42,180 nucleotides of DNA, taken from positions 1 to 42,180 of the forward strand of contig JAHECW010000028.1 of assembly GCA_024641545.1 (NCBI GenBank). Direction: 5' to 3'. The DNA comes from Acidobacteriota bacterium. GTDB taxonomy: Bacteria > Acidobacteriota > Thermoanaerobaculia > Thermoanaerobaculales > Sulfomarinibacteraceae. Shown here in pieces: positions 18,725 through 29,451 of the stretch; positions within the stretch are counted from its first letter, which is position 1; every line of letters starts with the position of its first letter. Under the pieces are notes generated by a model that worked only from the letters and a program-made list of their open reading frames with translations, was not told the DNA's origin and did not search any database. Made by a program: the position numbers and the translations under genes.

Positions 18725-20217
18725 AACAGACACGCGCAGCGGTCATCGGCAGCGGGTTTGGTGGGCTCACCCTGGCGGTGCGTCTCCAGGCCGCCGGAAT
18801 CCAGACCACCGTCATCGAGAAGCGCGACAAGCCCGGCGGGCGCGCCTATGTCACCGAGGACAAGGGCTACACCTTTGACGGCGGGCCGACCATCATCACC
18901 GCGCCGCCGAGCCTCGAAGAGGTCTTCGCCGCCGCCGGCCGCGACATGTCGGACTACATCACCCTGTTGCCGGTGTTGCCGTTCTACCGGCTCTACTGGG
19001 AGGACGGCTACTCCTTCGACTACTCCAACGATCTCGAAGCGACCACCTCTCAGATCGCGGACAAGAGCCCCGGCGACGTCGACGGCTACATGAAATTTCT
19101 CGACTACGCCGAAGAGGTCTTCAACGAGGGCTACACCAAGCTGGCCGCGACCCCGTTTCTCAACTTCTGGAGCATGATCGAGGTCTCGCCCCAGCTCATC
19201 CGGTTGCAGAGCTACCGCAGCGTCTACTCGATCATCTCCAAGTTCATCAAAGACGATCACCTGCGTCAGGTCTTCAGCTTCCACCCCCTCTTGGTGGGCG
19301 GCAACCCATACACCTCGTCGTCGATCTACACCCTGATCCACTATCTCGAACGCAACTGGGGAGTCTTCTTCGTCAAGGGCGGCACCGGCGCGCTGGTCGC
19401 GGCGCTGGCCAAGCTCTTGGAAGAGCTCGGCGGCGAGATCCGGCTCGACTCGCCGGTGGAGCGGATCCACACCTCGGGCGGCAGGGTCACCGGGGTGACC
19501 ACCGCCGACGGCTGGCACGGCGACTTCGACGCCGTCGCCTCCAACGCCGATGTCGTCCACACCTACGACGCCCTGCTCGGCGACAACACCGACGCCCGGC
19601 GCGAGGCCGCAAGGCTCAAGCGCAAACGTTTTTCGATGTCGCTCTTTGTCGCCTACTTCGGGGTCAAACGGCGTCACACCCAGATCGCCCACCACGACAT
19701 CCTCTTTGGACCGCGCTACAAGGCCCACCTCGATGAGATCTTCAACGGCCCCGATGTCTCCGACGACTTCTCTCTTTATCTCCACGCCCCGACCCTGACC
19801 GATCCATCGGTGGCGCCGGAGGGATGCGAGGCCTTCTATGTGCTGTCGCCGGTCCCCCACCTCGGCAACGCGCACGTCGATTGGAGCGAAGAGGGCCCAC
19901 GATACCGGGACAAGATCCTCGACTACCTCGAGAAGCGCTACCTGCCCAACCTCCAGGCCGACATCGAGACCGTCCACATCATCACCCCCGATCACTTCCA
20001 GAACACTCTCAACTCGCACCTCGGCTCGGCCTTCTCCCTCGAACCGATCCTGACCCAGAGCGCATGGTTCCGGGTCCACAACCGGGACAAGAAGATCGGC
20101 GGCCTCTACTTCGCGGGGGCCGGCACCCACCCTGGAGCGGGTGTCCCGGGCGTCGTCAACTCGGCCAAGGCGACCGCGGGTCTGATGATCGGCGATCTCC
20201 TCGGCGAGAGCGGCTGA
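18721..20217 (+). CDS. crtI: Phytoene desaturase
   Basis: 498 residues from GTG 18721, in GTGA overlap with crtY. FAD-dependent CrtI converts phytoene to lycopene by four desaturations. N-terminal AAVIGSGFGGLTLAVRLQAAG and EKRDKPGGRAYV bind FAD; TFDGGPTIITAPP, the FHPLLVGGNPYTSSSIYTLI block and the C-terminal GLYFAGAGTHPGAGVPGV signature are those of CrtI rather than of CrtP/CrtQ or CrtD. The number of desaturation steps cannot be read from sequence. Together with CrtB and CrtY it makes the core beta-carotene route. Confidence 0.94.
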   Translation: MKQTRAAVIGSGFGGLTLAVRLQAAGIQTTVIEKRDKPGGRAYVTEDKGYTFDGGPTIITAPPSLEEVFAAAGRDMSDYITLLPVLPFYRLYWEDGYSFDYSNDLEATTSQIADKSPGDVDGYMKFLDYAEEVFNEGYTKLAATPFLNFWSMIEVSPQLIRLQSYRSVYSIISKFIKDDHLRQVFSFHPLLVGGNPYTSSSIYTLIHYLERNWGVFFVKGGTGALVAALAKLLEELGGEIRLDSPVERIHTSGGRVTGVTTADGWHGDFDAVASNADVVHTYDALLGDNTDARREAARLKRKRFSMSLFVAYFGVKRRHTQIAHHDILFGPRYKAHLDEIFNGPDVSDDFSLYLHAPTLTDPSVAPEGCEAFYVLSPVPHLGNAHVDWSEEGPRYRDKILDYLEKRYLPNLQADIETVHIITPDHFQNTLNSHLGSAFSLEPILTQSAWFRVHNRDKKIGGLYFAGAGTHPGAGVPGVVNSAKATAGLMIGDLLGESG

Positions 20218-20227
20218 GGACCGGCCG

Positions 20228-21172
20228 ATGGACCACATCGTCGATCACGGTCAGGCCGTCATTCAAAAGGGCTCCAAGAGCTTTGCCGCCGCCGCCAAAC
20301 TCTTCGACCCGAAGACCCGCGGTCGGGCCTCCATGCTCTACGCCTGGTGCCGCCACTGCGATGACGAGACCGACGACCAGGAGCTCGGCTTCAACGGTTC
20401 CGAGCTGCCTCCGGAAGAGGGCCGGGCGCGGGTCGACCGGCTTCGGAACCAGACCATCCGCGCGCTCTCCGGCGAACCCACCGACGATCCCGTCTTCGCC
20501 GGCCTCCAGCGGGTCGTCGCCGATTGCGAGATCCCGCACCGCTATCCCATGGACCACCTCGACGGTTTTGTCATGGATGTCGACGGCCGCGAATATCGGA
20601 CCCTGGCCGACACGGTGGAGTACTGCTACCACGTCGCGGGCGTGGTCGGGGTCATGATGGCGTACATCATGGGTGTCCGGGATGAGCCGACGCTGGACCG
20701 CGCCACCGATCTCGGGCTCGCCTTCCAGCTGACCAACATCTGCCGCGATGTCGTCGAGGACGCCGGGGTCGGACGGGTCTATCTCCCCCTCGACTGGCTG
20801 ACCGAAGCAGGTGTCCCCTCCGACGGTCTCGCGGCGCCCGAGCATCGCGACGGAGTGTTCGAGGTCGTCCGGAGGATCCTCTTCGAGGCCGACCGTTACT
20901 ATCAGTCGGCCTGGCTCGGGATCTCGCAGCTGCCGCCCCGATCGGCGTGGGCGGTGGCGGCGGCCAACGCGGTCTACAGCGACATCGGCCGGCTCATCCT
21001 CGAGCGCGGCCCGCGTTCCTGGGACTCACGGACATCGACGAGCAAGGCGCGCAAGATTTCCCTCGTCCTCGGCGCCGGACCCAAGTCGTGGACGGCGAGA
21101 AGGTGGGGCAAGGGTCCCGGCGACGAACCACGAAACGACCTGTGGACGCGACCGAGGAACCCCCCCGGATGA
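20228..21172 (+). CDS. crtB: Phytoene synthase
   Basis: 314 residues from ATG 20228, ten bases after the crtI stop. Condenses two geranylgeranyl diphosphates to phytoene. Both aspartate-rich metal motifs are present: DDETD (residues 45-49) and DVVED (174-178) within LTNICRDVVEDAGVGRVYLP. The YAWCRHCDDETD block separates phytoene synthase from squalene synthase. The last ~40 residues are Arg/Pro-rich and look nonconserved. The stop overlaps the next ATG (ATGA). Confidence 0.94.
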   Translation: MDHIVDHGQAVIQKGSKSFAAAAKLFDPKTRGRASMLYAWCRHCDDETDDQELGFNGSELPPEEGRARVDRLRNQTIRALSGEPTDDPVFAGLQRVVADCEIPHRYPMDHLDGFVMDVDGREYRTLADTVEYCYHVAGVVGVMMAYIMGVRDEPTLDRATDLGLAFQLTNICRDVVEDAGVGRVYLPLDWLTEAGVPSDGLAAPEHRDGVFEVVRRILFEADRYYQSAWLGISQLPPRSAWAVAAANAVYSDIGRLILERGPRSWDSRTSTSKARKISLVLGAGPKSWTARRWGKGPGDEPRNDLWTRPRNPPG

Positions 21173-22122
21173 TGGTGAGCGACCCAACCACGACTCGAGA
21201 TCGAGCGGATTCTGAATCCGCCCTCCGGATCCGTGATCTGGTCAAGCGATTCGGACCGACGACCGCCCTGAACCGCGCCGGCCTCGAGTTGCGGCGCGGA
21301 GAGCGGCTCGCCCTGCTCGGGCCCAACGGCGCCGGGAAAACGACCTTGGTGCGGTGCATCTGCGGCCGCTCGGTCCCCGATTCGGGATCCATCGAGATGC
21401 TGGGCCGGCAGCTGCCCCCGAGCGGTGGCCGTCACGAACTCGGCTTTGTTCCGCAGGAAATCGCCCTCTATCCCGACCTGACCGCCCGCGAGAACCTGGA
21501 CGCCTTCGGACGATTCCACGGCCTCACGGGCGGCGAGCTTCGCGACGCGGTCGAATGGGCGCTCCAATGGACCGGTCTCGCCGACCGGGCCGACGATCTG
21601 ACGAAGACCTTCTCGAGTGGGATGAAACGTCGGGTCAACATCGCCTGCGGCGTCCTCCACCGACCACTCGTCCTGCTGCTCGACGAGCCGACGGTCGGGG
21701 TTGATCCGCAGAGCCGCGACCGGATCTTCCGGATGCTCGAGGAGCTCTGGCGCCAGGGAACGTCGATCCTGCTGACCACCCACCAGCTCGACGAGGCGGA
21801 GCGGCAGTGCGACCGGATCGTCATCATCGACCACGGCCACGCCATCGCCGAAGGGACGCTCGGCGATCTCATCGCGAGTACGGTGGGCGCCAACCGGAGG
21901 GTGGTCTTCACCCTCGCCGAGGCCTGTTCGGAGCTCGCCGGATTCACCGTGCGCGGCGATGGACGGCGGCTCGTCGCCGAGGTCGAGGACGTCGCCCGCG
22001 ACCTCCCCGGCCTTTTGAACCGGATCCGTGAGAGCGGTGGACAGGTCTCGGATCTCGATGTCCAACCGCCGTCGCTCCACTCGGTCTTCATCCACCTCAC
22101 CGGTCGGGAGCTGCGCGAATGA
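21169..22122 (+). CDS. ABC-2 type exporter, ATP-binding subunit
   Basis: 317 residues from ATG 21169, four bases inside crtB. Walker [11 protein letters not shown]-loop [10 protein letters not shown], signature SSGMKRR (Ser replaces the first Gly of SGGMKRR), Walker [18 protein letters not shown] and H-loop [11 protein letters not shown]-terminal ~90-residue extension follows the nucleotide-binding domain, as in DrrA/NodI-type exporters. It pairs with the ABC-2 permease that overlaps it. Embedding between crtB and crtU with overlapping codons implies co-expression with carotenoid enzymes. The substrate is unknown; carotenoid or a membrane lipid is a reasonable guess. Confidence 0.9.
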   Translation: MMVSDPTTTRDRADSESALRIRDLVKRFGPTTALNRAGLELRRGERLALLGPNGAGKTTLVRCICGRSVPDSGSIEMLGRQLPPSGGRHELGFVPQEIALYPDLTARENLDAFGRFHGLTGGELRDAVEWALQWTGLADRADDLTKTFSSGMKRRVNIACGVLHRPLVLLLDEPTVGVDPQSRDRIFRMLEELWRQGTSILLTTHQLDEAERQCDRIVIIDHGHAIAEGTLGDLIASTVGANRRVVFTLAEACSELAGFTVRGDGRRLVAEVEDVARDLPGLLNRIRESGGQVSDLDVQPPSLHSVFIHLTGRELRE

Positions 22123-23324
22123 TCGGCACGGTGGTTCGCGTCGGTCTGCTGCGGATGTGGCACGGTCGGACGGAGATCCTGCTGACCTTTGTCGTCCCCA
22201 TCGCCTTCTTCACGATCTTCGCCTTCATCTTCGACGAGCAGATCGGGCTGGGAAAGTCGCCGCGGGTCGACATCGCGATCGTCGACGAGGACTCGACCGA
22301 GCTCAGCCGCGAGTTCGTCACGGCTCTCGCCGAGTGGGAAACGCTCCGTGTCTACGCACCCGCGGGTTACCAAGAAAAGCTCTTTGTCTTCACCGCGGCG
22401 GAGCCCGCCAGGGAACTCGTACTCGCGGGGATCCTCCCGCTCGCGGTTGTCGTTCCGGAGGGGTGGTCGGGATCACTCGCGAATCCCGACGCCCAACCCG
22501 TCGGCCTGCAACTGCTGGCCGACTCCTCGGACCCGGTGGCCACCCAGGTCGTCACCGCGCTGCTGCGGCAGACCTCGGGCCGAATCGCCGCCGAACGGGG
22601 GCGACAGCAGTTGGAGGTCTTGCTTTCCCTGTCGCCGGACGAGTTCGCCGAGTCTCCGATGTCACGGTTCGGGACGCCGGCCGCCATCGAGGTGATCGAT
22701 CTCTTCGCGGCCGACAAGGCCAACCCCGTGGTCTCCATGTACGCGGCCGGTATCGCGGTCATGTTCCTGCTCTTCGGCGCCGTGGGCAACTCGGGAACCC
22801 TGCTCGAGGAAGAGGACAACCAGACCCTTGACCGGCTCCTGTGCTCCAACCTGACCATGAACCAGCTTCTGGCGGGCAAGTGGCTGCTCATGACCCTCGT
22901 CGGGATCGTCCAGGTGACGATCATGTTCGCCTGGGCCCAGCTCGCCTTCGGGGTGGATCTCCTCGGTCACCTCCCCGGCTTTGCGGTCATGACCGTGGTG
23001 ACGGCCGGAGCTGCGAGCAGTTTCGCCCTCACCCTGGCCGCCCTGTGCAGGAACCGCGCTCAGCTCAACGCCGTCGCCGTCATCCTGATCCTCTGTATGT
23101 CCGCGCTGGGCGGCAGCATGGTCCCACGCTATGTCATGAGCGAAACCATGCAGTCCTTCGGCAAGATCACGTTCAACGCGTGGGCCCTCGACGGCTACAT
23201 CAAGGTCTTCTGGCGCAACCTCCCGCTTGCTGACCTCGTTCCCGAGCTCTCCGTGTTGGCCGCCACCGCCCTCGTCCTTTTCGGCGTCGGCCGGATCTTG
23301 GCCCGCCGCTGGGAGAACTCATGA
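22119..23324 (+). CDS. ABC-2 type exporter, membrane subunit
   Basis: 401 residues, ATG in ATGA overlap with the ATPase. First span [18 protein letters not shown], a ~170-residue extracytoplasmic domain (residues about 45-215, [17 protein letters not shown] onward), then five C-terminal spans starting [18 protein letters not shown] and including [12 protein letters not shown]. This is the ABC2_membrane_3 layout (YhhJ/DrrB-like exporters). The cytoplasmic loop [20 protein letters not shown] is the usual contact with the ATPase. Dedicated to the carotenoid operon by position; see findings. Confidence 0.88.
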   Translation: MIGTVVRVGLLRMWHGRTEILLTFVVPIAFFTIFAFIFDEQIGLGKSPRVDIAIVDEDSTELSREFVTALAEWETLRVYAPAGYQEKLFVFTAAEPARELVLAGILPLAVVVPEGWSGSLANPDAQPVGLQLLADSSDPVATQVVTALLRQTSGRIAAERGRQQLEVLLSLSPDEFAESPMSRFGTPAAIEVIDLFAADKANPVVSMYAAGIAVMFLLFGAVGNSGTLLEEEDNQTLDRLLCSNLTMNQLLAGKWLLMTLVGIVQVTIMFAWAQLAFGVDLLGHLPGFAVMTVVTAGAASSFALTLAALCRNRAQLNAVAVILILCMSALGGSMVPRYVMSETMQSFGKITFNAWALDGYIKVFWRNLPLADLVPELSVLAATALVLFGVGRILARRWENS

Positions 23325-23371
23325 TCACGTACAGCCGCAGCAGGCGGCCATCGCCGGGCTACAATGCCCCG

Positions 23372-23842
23372 ATGACCAGCATCATCCAACGACTCGCGTT
23401 CGTTCTGTTGGCCGTGGCGCTTGCATCCTGTGCTTCGGCGCCTCCTACGGCGCCCGAACATCGACCCGAGGGCCAGGGCCGCGTCGAGATCACCATGACC
23501 GGATTCAAAAACGCAGAGGGACAGGCCCTGGTGGCGTTTTTCCTCGACGACAGCGGTTGGCCCGACCCCGATGAGTCCATCTTCGCGACGTTCACGGTGC
23601 CGATCAGCGACGGCCGGGCCTTTGCCGTCGTCGAGGACGTTCCTGCGGGCCCCTTCGCGGTCTCGGTCTTCCACGATGAGGACGGCGATCGTGAGCTCGG
23701 CAGCGGTGCGCTCGGCATCCCATCGGAGGCGTACGGCTTTTCAGCCGACGCCCGCGACATGTTTGGGCCACCCGCCTTCGAGGAGGCCAGGCTCGAGCTT
23801 GCCGCAGGCGAGACGAAACAGATCACCATTCGGGTCAAGTAG
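23372..23842 (+). CDS. DUF2141 lipoprotein
   Basis: 156 residues from ATG 23372. An earlier in-frame ATG at 23321 overlaps the permease stop (ATGA), but only the 23372 start gives a clean signal MTSIIQRLAFVLLAVALASC with a LASC lipobox. TACAAT at 23360-23365, six bases before 23372, could be a -10 for a leaderless start. The mature part is one small beta-sandwich: VEITMTGFKNAEGQALVAFF, VPAGPFAVSVFHDEDGDREL, GIPSEAYGFS and FGPPAFEEARL are the DUF2141 consensus blocks. Function is unknown. It should be lipid-anchored in the envelope, between an exporter and the late carotenoid genes. Confidence 0.85.
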   Translation: MTSIIQRLAFVLLAVALASCASAPPTAPEHRPEGQGRVEITMTGFKNAEGQALVAFFLDDSGWPDPDESIFATFTVPISDGRAFAVVEDVPAGPFAVSVFHDEDGDRELGSGALGIPSEAYGFSADARDMFGPPAFEEARLELAAGETKQITIRVK

Positions 23843-23851
23843 GGTTTTCTG

Positions 23852-25360
23852 ATGGACCTCACCCTGCCACACGGCGGCACACACGAGCGGATTCAATCGC
23901 CCCAGACGGCGGTCATCGCCGGCGGCGGGCTCGCCGGGGTGGCGGCGGCGGCGGTCCTCGCCGAACGCGGGGTCTCGGTCGTCCTCGCCGAACGCGAGTC
24001 CTTTCTCGGCGGCCGCGCCGGGGCCTGGACCGACCGGCTGGCCACCGGCGAGTCATTCGAGATGGAGCGCGGCTTCCACGCCTTCTTCCGCCAGTACTAC
24101 AACCTCCAGGCGCTGCTGCGCAGGATCGACCACGAGCTGAGTTTTCTCGAGCCCCTCGAGGACTATCCGATCCTCGGACCCGGTGGCCAGGTCGAGTCCT
24201 TCTCCGGCCTGCCCAACAAACCGCCCTGGAACGTCGTCGCACTGACAAAGCGGACGCCGACCCTCGGTCTGAGAGAACTCATGGGGGTCAACGGGCTCGC
24301 CGCACTGTCGATGCTCCGCTACGAACGCGGCTGGACCTACGGTCGCTATGACGATCAGACCGCCGGCGAGTACCTCGATTCGCTCAGGTTCCCGCCCGAT
24401 GCGCGCCGCATGCTCTTCGATGTCTTCGCCCACTCGTTCTTCAACCCCGAGAACGCGATGTCGGCGGGCGAACTTCTAATGATGTTCCACTTCTATTTCT
24501 CGGGAAATCCGGAGGGACTCATCTTCGATGTCTCGAAGCGGCCTTTCTCGAGATCCATCTGGGAGCCCCTCGGTGCCTACCTCACCGGGCACGGGGTGGA
24601 TGTGCGGACCGGCTGCACCGTGTCGCGGGTCGCCAGGGGCGCCGGGCGAAAGTGGAGGGTCGATCTCAACGGCGAGGTGGTCGAAGCCGACCACGTGGTC
24701 CTCGCGCTGACCGTACCCGGACTCCAGGCCGTGGTCGCCGAGTCGCCCGATCTCGACGACGCCGGTTTCCGGCTCTCGGTGGAGGGCCTCGCCCTGACCA
24801 ATCCCTTTGTCGTGTGGCGGCTGTGGTTTGATCGGCCGGCCAAACCGGGACGGCAGCCCTTCGCCGGGACCACCGGTGTCGGATGCCTCGACAATATCTC
24901 GCTTTACAACCTCTTCGAGGACGAGAGCCGCGACTGGGCTCGACGAACCGGGGGATCGGTTGTGGAGCTCCACGCCTATGCCGTCGACCCGAGCATGGAC
25001 GAGGCCGCGATCCGCGAGGACCTCCTCACCGCTCTCTACACCTTCTACCCCGAGTACGTCGGCGCCGGGGTCATCGAGGAGCGCTACCTGGTCCGCCGCG
25101 ACTGCCCGGCGTTCGCTCCCGGGTCCCACGCCGATCGTCCCGGCGTCTCCACCCCGCACGAGGGCATCGCGCTCGCCGGCGACTTCGTCCGGCTGCCGAT
25201 TCCCAGCGCCCTGATGGAACGCGCGGTGGCGTCGGGCTTCCTCGCCGCCAACCACCTCCTCGCGTCCCAGGACATCAAACCCGAGCCCATCCGATCGATC
25301 CCGCGCCGCGGCCTCTTCGGCCGTCGCGTTCAAGAGACGGAAGCGAGCCGCATGCGATGA
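23852..25360 (+). CDS. crtU: CrtU-like carotenoid desaturase/methyltransferase (aromatic ring formation)
   Basis: 502 residues from ATG 23852. FAD/NAD-type N-terminus AVIAGGGLAGVAAAAVLAERG and FLGGRAGAW, as in CrtI, but the following blocks FEMERGFHAFFRQYYNLQAL, SFSGLPNKPPWN and FDVFAHSFFNPENAMSAGEL are those of CrtU/CruE. These enzymes turn the beta-ionone ring of beta-carotene into an aromatic ring by desaturation and methyl shift, giving isorenieratene (phi ring) or renierapurpurin (chi ring). The ring type made here cannot be told. The stop overlaps the Rieske gene (ATGA). Alternative: another CrtI-family oxidoreductase. Confidence 0.78.
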   Translation: MDLTLPHGGTHERIQSPQTAVIAGGGLAGVAAAAVLAERGVSVVLAERESFLGGRAGAWTDRLATGESFEMERGFHAFFRQYYNLQALLRRIDHELSFLEPLEDYPILGPGGQVESFSGLPNKPPWNVVALTKRTPTLGLRELMGVNGLAALSMLRYERGWTYGRYDDQTAGEYLDSLRFPPDARRMLFDVFAHSFFNPENAMSAGELLMMFHFYFSGNPEGLIFDVSKRPFSRSIWEPLGAYLTGHGVDVRTGCTVSRVARGAGRKWRVDLNGEVVEADHVVLALTVPGLQAVVAESPDLDDAGFRLSVEGLALTNPFVVWRLWFDRPAKPGRQPFAGTTGVGCLDNISLYNLFEDESRDWARRTGGSVVELHAYAVDPSMDEAAIREDLLTALYTFYPEYVGAGVIEERYLVRRDCPAFAPGSHADRPGVSTPHEGIALAGDFVRLPIPSALMERAVASGFLAANHLLASQDIKPEPIRSIPRRGLFGRRVQETEASRMR

Positions 25361-26289
25361 GCAAACTCCTGAAGTTCGGCCCCGCGCTCCCGGCGGTGGA
25401 GATCCCCGAGTCCTCTCTCGCCCCCGACTGGCAACAGGCCCGTCCGCGGGCGATCGCCCGCGCCCTCGAACGGGCGCTCGGCCGGCCGCACGGCAACTGG
25501 TATGTCGTGGGCGAGTCGCGGCTGTTGGGCGAAGAGCCGCACCACCTTCGGATCGCCGGCGAGGACCTCGTCGTCTGGCGGGCCTCGAACGAGCTGATCA
25601 TCGCTCCGGACGCCTGTCCCCACATGGGCGCCTCGCTCGCGGACTCCTGCGTCTCGGAGGGCAAGCTGGTCTGTCCGTGGCACGGGCTGGCCCTGGGCAA
25701 GGAGGGTCACGGCAACTGGAAACGGTACGCGGTCCACGAAGACGGTGTTCTCAGTTGGGTCCGGATCGGGCCCGAGATTCCCGAGACGCCGCTGCCGGTG
25801 ATCGCCCCACGACCCGGCGTCTACCTCGAGGGCGTCGTGCAGCTCGAGGTCGGCTGCGATCCCGAGGACATCATCGCCAACCGCCTCGACCCGTGGCACG
25901 GCGTCCACTTCCACCCCTACGCCTTCGCGACGCTGACCGTCCTCGATCTCGACGACGATGTGCTCAAGGTGCGGGTGGCCAAGAGGCTCGTCGGGCGGAT
26001 CGTCGCCGAAACCGATGCAACCTTCCACAGCCCTGAGCCGCGCTCCATCGTCATGACCATCGTCGAGGGCGAAGGAACCGGCTCGGTGGTGGAGACGCAC
26101 GCGACGCCCATCGAACCGGGACTCACCATGGTCGTCGAGGCAACGCTCGCGACCTCTGACCGGCCGGGATTCCGCCACGCGAAAAAACTCCAGCGCTTCA
26201 TCCGCCCCTTCATCGAGCGTTCCGCACGCCGCCTCTGGGTCGATGACGCGGCTTATGCGGAACGTTTGTACGAGCTGCGCAACGGCTAA
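25357..26289 (+). CDS. Rieske 2Fe-2S protein, DUF5914-type, partner of CrtU
   Basis: 310 residues from ATG 25357 in ATGA overlap with crtU. N-terminal Rieske domain with ligands CPHMG (about residue 90) and CPWHG (about 109), separated by ~16 residues. A second domain includes ANRLDPWHGVHFHPYAF, which could supply histidines for a mononuclear iron. The layout recalls Rieske oxygenases but the second domain is divergent (DUF5914-like). Rieske domains are known alongside CrtU/CruE functions in green sulphur bacteria, cyanobacteria and actinobacteria, so it probably donates electrons to, or oxygenates the product of, CrtU. Last gene of the operon; it converges on the RND gene ten bases away. Confidence 0.82.
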   Translation: MSKLLKFGPALPAVEIPESSLAPDWQQARPRAIARALERALGRPHGNWYVVGESRLLGEEPHHLRIAGEDLVVWRASNELIIAPDACPHMGASLADSCVSEGKLVCPWHGLALGKEGHGNWKRYAVHEDGVLSWVRIGPEIPETPLPVIAPRPGVYLEGVVQLEVGCDPEDIIANRLDPWHGVHFHPYAFATLTVLDLDDDVLKVRVAKRLVGRIVAETDATFHSPEPRSIVMTIVEGEGTGSVVETHATPIEPGLTMVVEATLATSDRPGFRHAKKLQRFIRPFIERSARRLWVDDAAYAERLYELRNG

Positions 26290-26299
26290 CCCGAAGTAT

Positions 26300-29200
26300 T
26301 CACGAGGTTTCGTCGCGAGGCGCGTCCTTTTCTCTTTTCCGCAGGGCGCCGAGGAATGAGGGGATTGCAACACTCAGATCATCGAAGAGGGTGTAAAAGA
26401 CCGGCACCACCAAAAGCGTCAACAACGTCGCGGTGGTCAGCCCGCCGATGAGCGTGAGCCCAAAACTGGTGTAGCTCAGACCGATGGAATTGGTGCCCGA
26501 AAGGGTGACCGGAATCATTCCGCAGATGGTTGTCAGAGCGGTCATCATGATCGGCCGAAACCGACGGTCGGCGGCGGTGAGCAGCGCCTCGCCCCGCTCC
26601 ATCCCGGAGCCGCGGAGCCGGTTGACATAGTCGACCAGAACGATGCCGTTGTTGACCACGACGCCGATGAGCAGGACCAGCCCCACGCCGCCGAGAAAGT
26701 CGAGGTTGTAGCCGAAGATGAAGTGGGTCCAGTAGACCCCGAGCCCGGCGAGCGGGATGGTCAGGATGATCGACAACGGCAGCCCGAAGCTCTCGAAAAG
26801 AAAGCCCATGAGGAGATAGATGAAGACCACGGACAGACCCGCCGCCAGCATCAAACCGCGGAGATCTTCGGCCGAACTATCCGCCCGTGGCGGCCGGCCG
26901 AGGCGAACTCCTTCGGGAAGCTCGATGGCCTTCTCCAGAGCGCTGATGCGTTCTCGGGTCTCGTCCTCCCGTCCCTGTTCGAGTTCGAGGGTGATGGTGT
27001 GCGAGGTCTGCTTGTCGCGTCGGAAGATTCGGCGAGCCGTCTTGAGGTACGAGGTGTCGGTGACCGACGACAGCGGCACGAATCCACCCGAGCCCGTCGG
27101 CAGGTAGAAGCTCTGGAGCTGATTGAGGGTCTCCCGATCCTCCTCTTTGAAACGGATCCGCACCGGGATGTCGTTGCCGTCGGTGCGATAGCGATTGAGC
27201 TGTTGACCGCGGAGCGCATAGCCCACCAACCCGGCGACGACCATGGGGCTGATGTTCTGCTGCTGCGCCCGATCGCGGTCGATGACGAGAGCAAGCTCGG
27301 ACGGCGCCGGATCGCCGGTGGCCTTGACCCCAAGGATGCCCGGGATCGAAGTGAAGAGGGATTCGAGATTCTCGGCCGTGGTCTCGAGCTGTTCCGAGTC
27401 GTCACCGTAAAGCGTGATGACGTGGACCTGCTCACCCTTCTCTTCGGACTCGGATTCCTGACCGGTGTAGTAGCTCACACCGGGCCGTTCCGGCAGCCGC
27501 TCGAGGACGATCTCGGTAACCTCGCGCGGGGTCAGATCCGTGGTCCGGGGATTGTCGAAAAAGCCCTGGATCTCGCCGAAGGTCTCTCGGTGAAAGATGA
27601 ACCACCCCGAGAGCCCGAGTTCCTCGGCCGAGTCCTCCACGATGGCCTCGCACTCGAGGAAAAAGGCCGCGGCCTCTTCGAGGGTCGTACTCAGGGGCAG
27701 CCGGGCGTCGATTTCGAAGCCGCCGCGCTCCTCTTCCTGGATCTCGACGAACTTGATCTTCTGCATGGGCACCGCCGCGGTAACGGCGAAGACCACCAAC
27801 ACCCCGATCACGAGATCCAGCCGGCGGCGGAGAAAGACCGCGAGAAGCCGACCGTAAAGTCGGTTGAGGCGAGCGAATGTGGCGTGATAGCTCCGCTCCA
27901 CCAGTGCGACAAAACGGCGGTAGACGGGTGTGAAGAACCACTCCCGCCCGCCGGGCTCATCGCTCCCGGCGAGCGTCAGATAGACGCTCAGGGGCACGAA
28001 GACCCCGGCCACCACCAACGATGCGAGCAGCGCCACCGAAATCGGGATTGACAATCTCAGCAGAAAGAACTGGGCCTGGCCGCCGACCAGCGAGACCGGC
28101 AGAAAGACCACGACGGTGGTCAGGGTGGCCATGACGATGGCGAGCGCGATCTCCGCCGTCCCGCGGATGGCGGCTTCCCGCCGTGGAACCCCCGACCGGT
28201 TGAGGCGATGGATGTTCTCCGCGACCACCACCGAGTTGTCGACCAGGAGCCCGACCGAGATCATCAGGGCCAGGAGCGACAAGATGTTGAGCGATTCGTC
28301 GGCAAAGAACATGGCCGTCAGCGCAATGAGAATGCTGAGGGGAATCGCCAAGGTGATAATCAGGGTCATTCTGAGTCGCCGGAGGAAGAAGTAGAGCACC
28401 ACGACGGCGAAGATCCCACCGATCTTGCCGCTGTTGAGGAGCGTGTCGAGGCTCTCGGTGATGACCCGCCCCTGATCGAAGAGCGGCACCATGAGAATCC
28501 GCTGGAGCGAAGGAGTGTCCTGCATGTCGCGGAGCTCGCGCTGAATCGAACGAGCCACCTCGAGGGTGTTGGCATCACCTTCCTTGAGCACAACAAGGGC
28601 CACGGCGGGACGCGAGTTGGCCCTGACGACGAAGTACGCTTCGGGCGGTTTGTAGCTGACCTCGCCGATGTCGCGCAGCCTCACCTGTGGTCCGACCAGT
28701 CTGTCCTCGAGCTCTTCGAGATCGCGATACCGCGCCACCGAGCGCAGCAGAAGCTTCCGACCTGCGATCCGGACATCGCCCGATGCCATGGTGAAGTTGT
28801 CGGCGCCCAGCTCCTGGGCGAGGGCGTAGATGTTGAGCCCGGCGGCCTCGGTCCGCTCCCGGTCGAGCTCGATGAAGATCTCCTTCTCGAGCAGCCCGTT
28901 GACCTGCACCGACGCCACGCCGTCGAGCCGCTGCAGCCGGACGACGATCTGTTTCTGAACCAGGGTGTAGGCATCGGTGATTTCCGGGTCGATGGCGAGT
29001 CCGACGACAAAGACGGGGATCGCCGACTCGTCCTCTTTGCGGATGTAGATCCGGTCCGCGTCCTCGGGCAGCAGCGCCCGCGCTCGCTCGATCCGGTCAC
29101 GGACCTCGCGGTAGGCGACATCCATGTCCGTGCCGCTCTTGAAGTTGAGGAAGCAACGCCCGAATCCGGTGGTCGAGAACGAGAACAACGACTCGAGCCC

Positions 29201-29451
29201 GCGGACGGTACTGAGTTCGTCCTCGAGCGGCATCACCACCTTCTCCAGAACCTCCTGGGCGGGTGCGTCCCGCCACGGAACGTTGACCGCAAGGAATGGC
29301 GGCGAGAAACCTGAAGGAATGAGTTCGAGCGGGATTCCCAGCGCCGCCACGACACCGACCACCACCATCGAGGCGAGCAGGACGAGAACCCCGATCCGCC
29401 GATTGAGGGAGAACCGCGGCAGGGCCTCCTCGATGTGGTGTTTCTCACCCT

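Noticed and set aside
20947-21168. 74-residue N-terminal extension of the ABC-2 ATPase
   Set aside because: It overlaps the end of crtB in another frame and lacks homology-like pattern; ATG 21169 with ATGA coupling is preferred.
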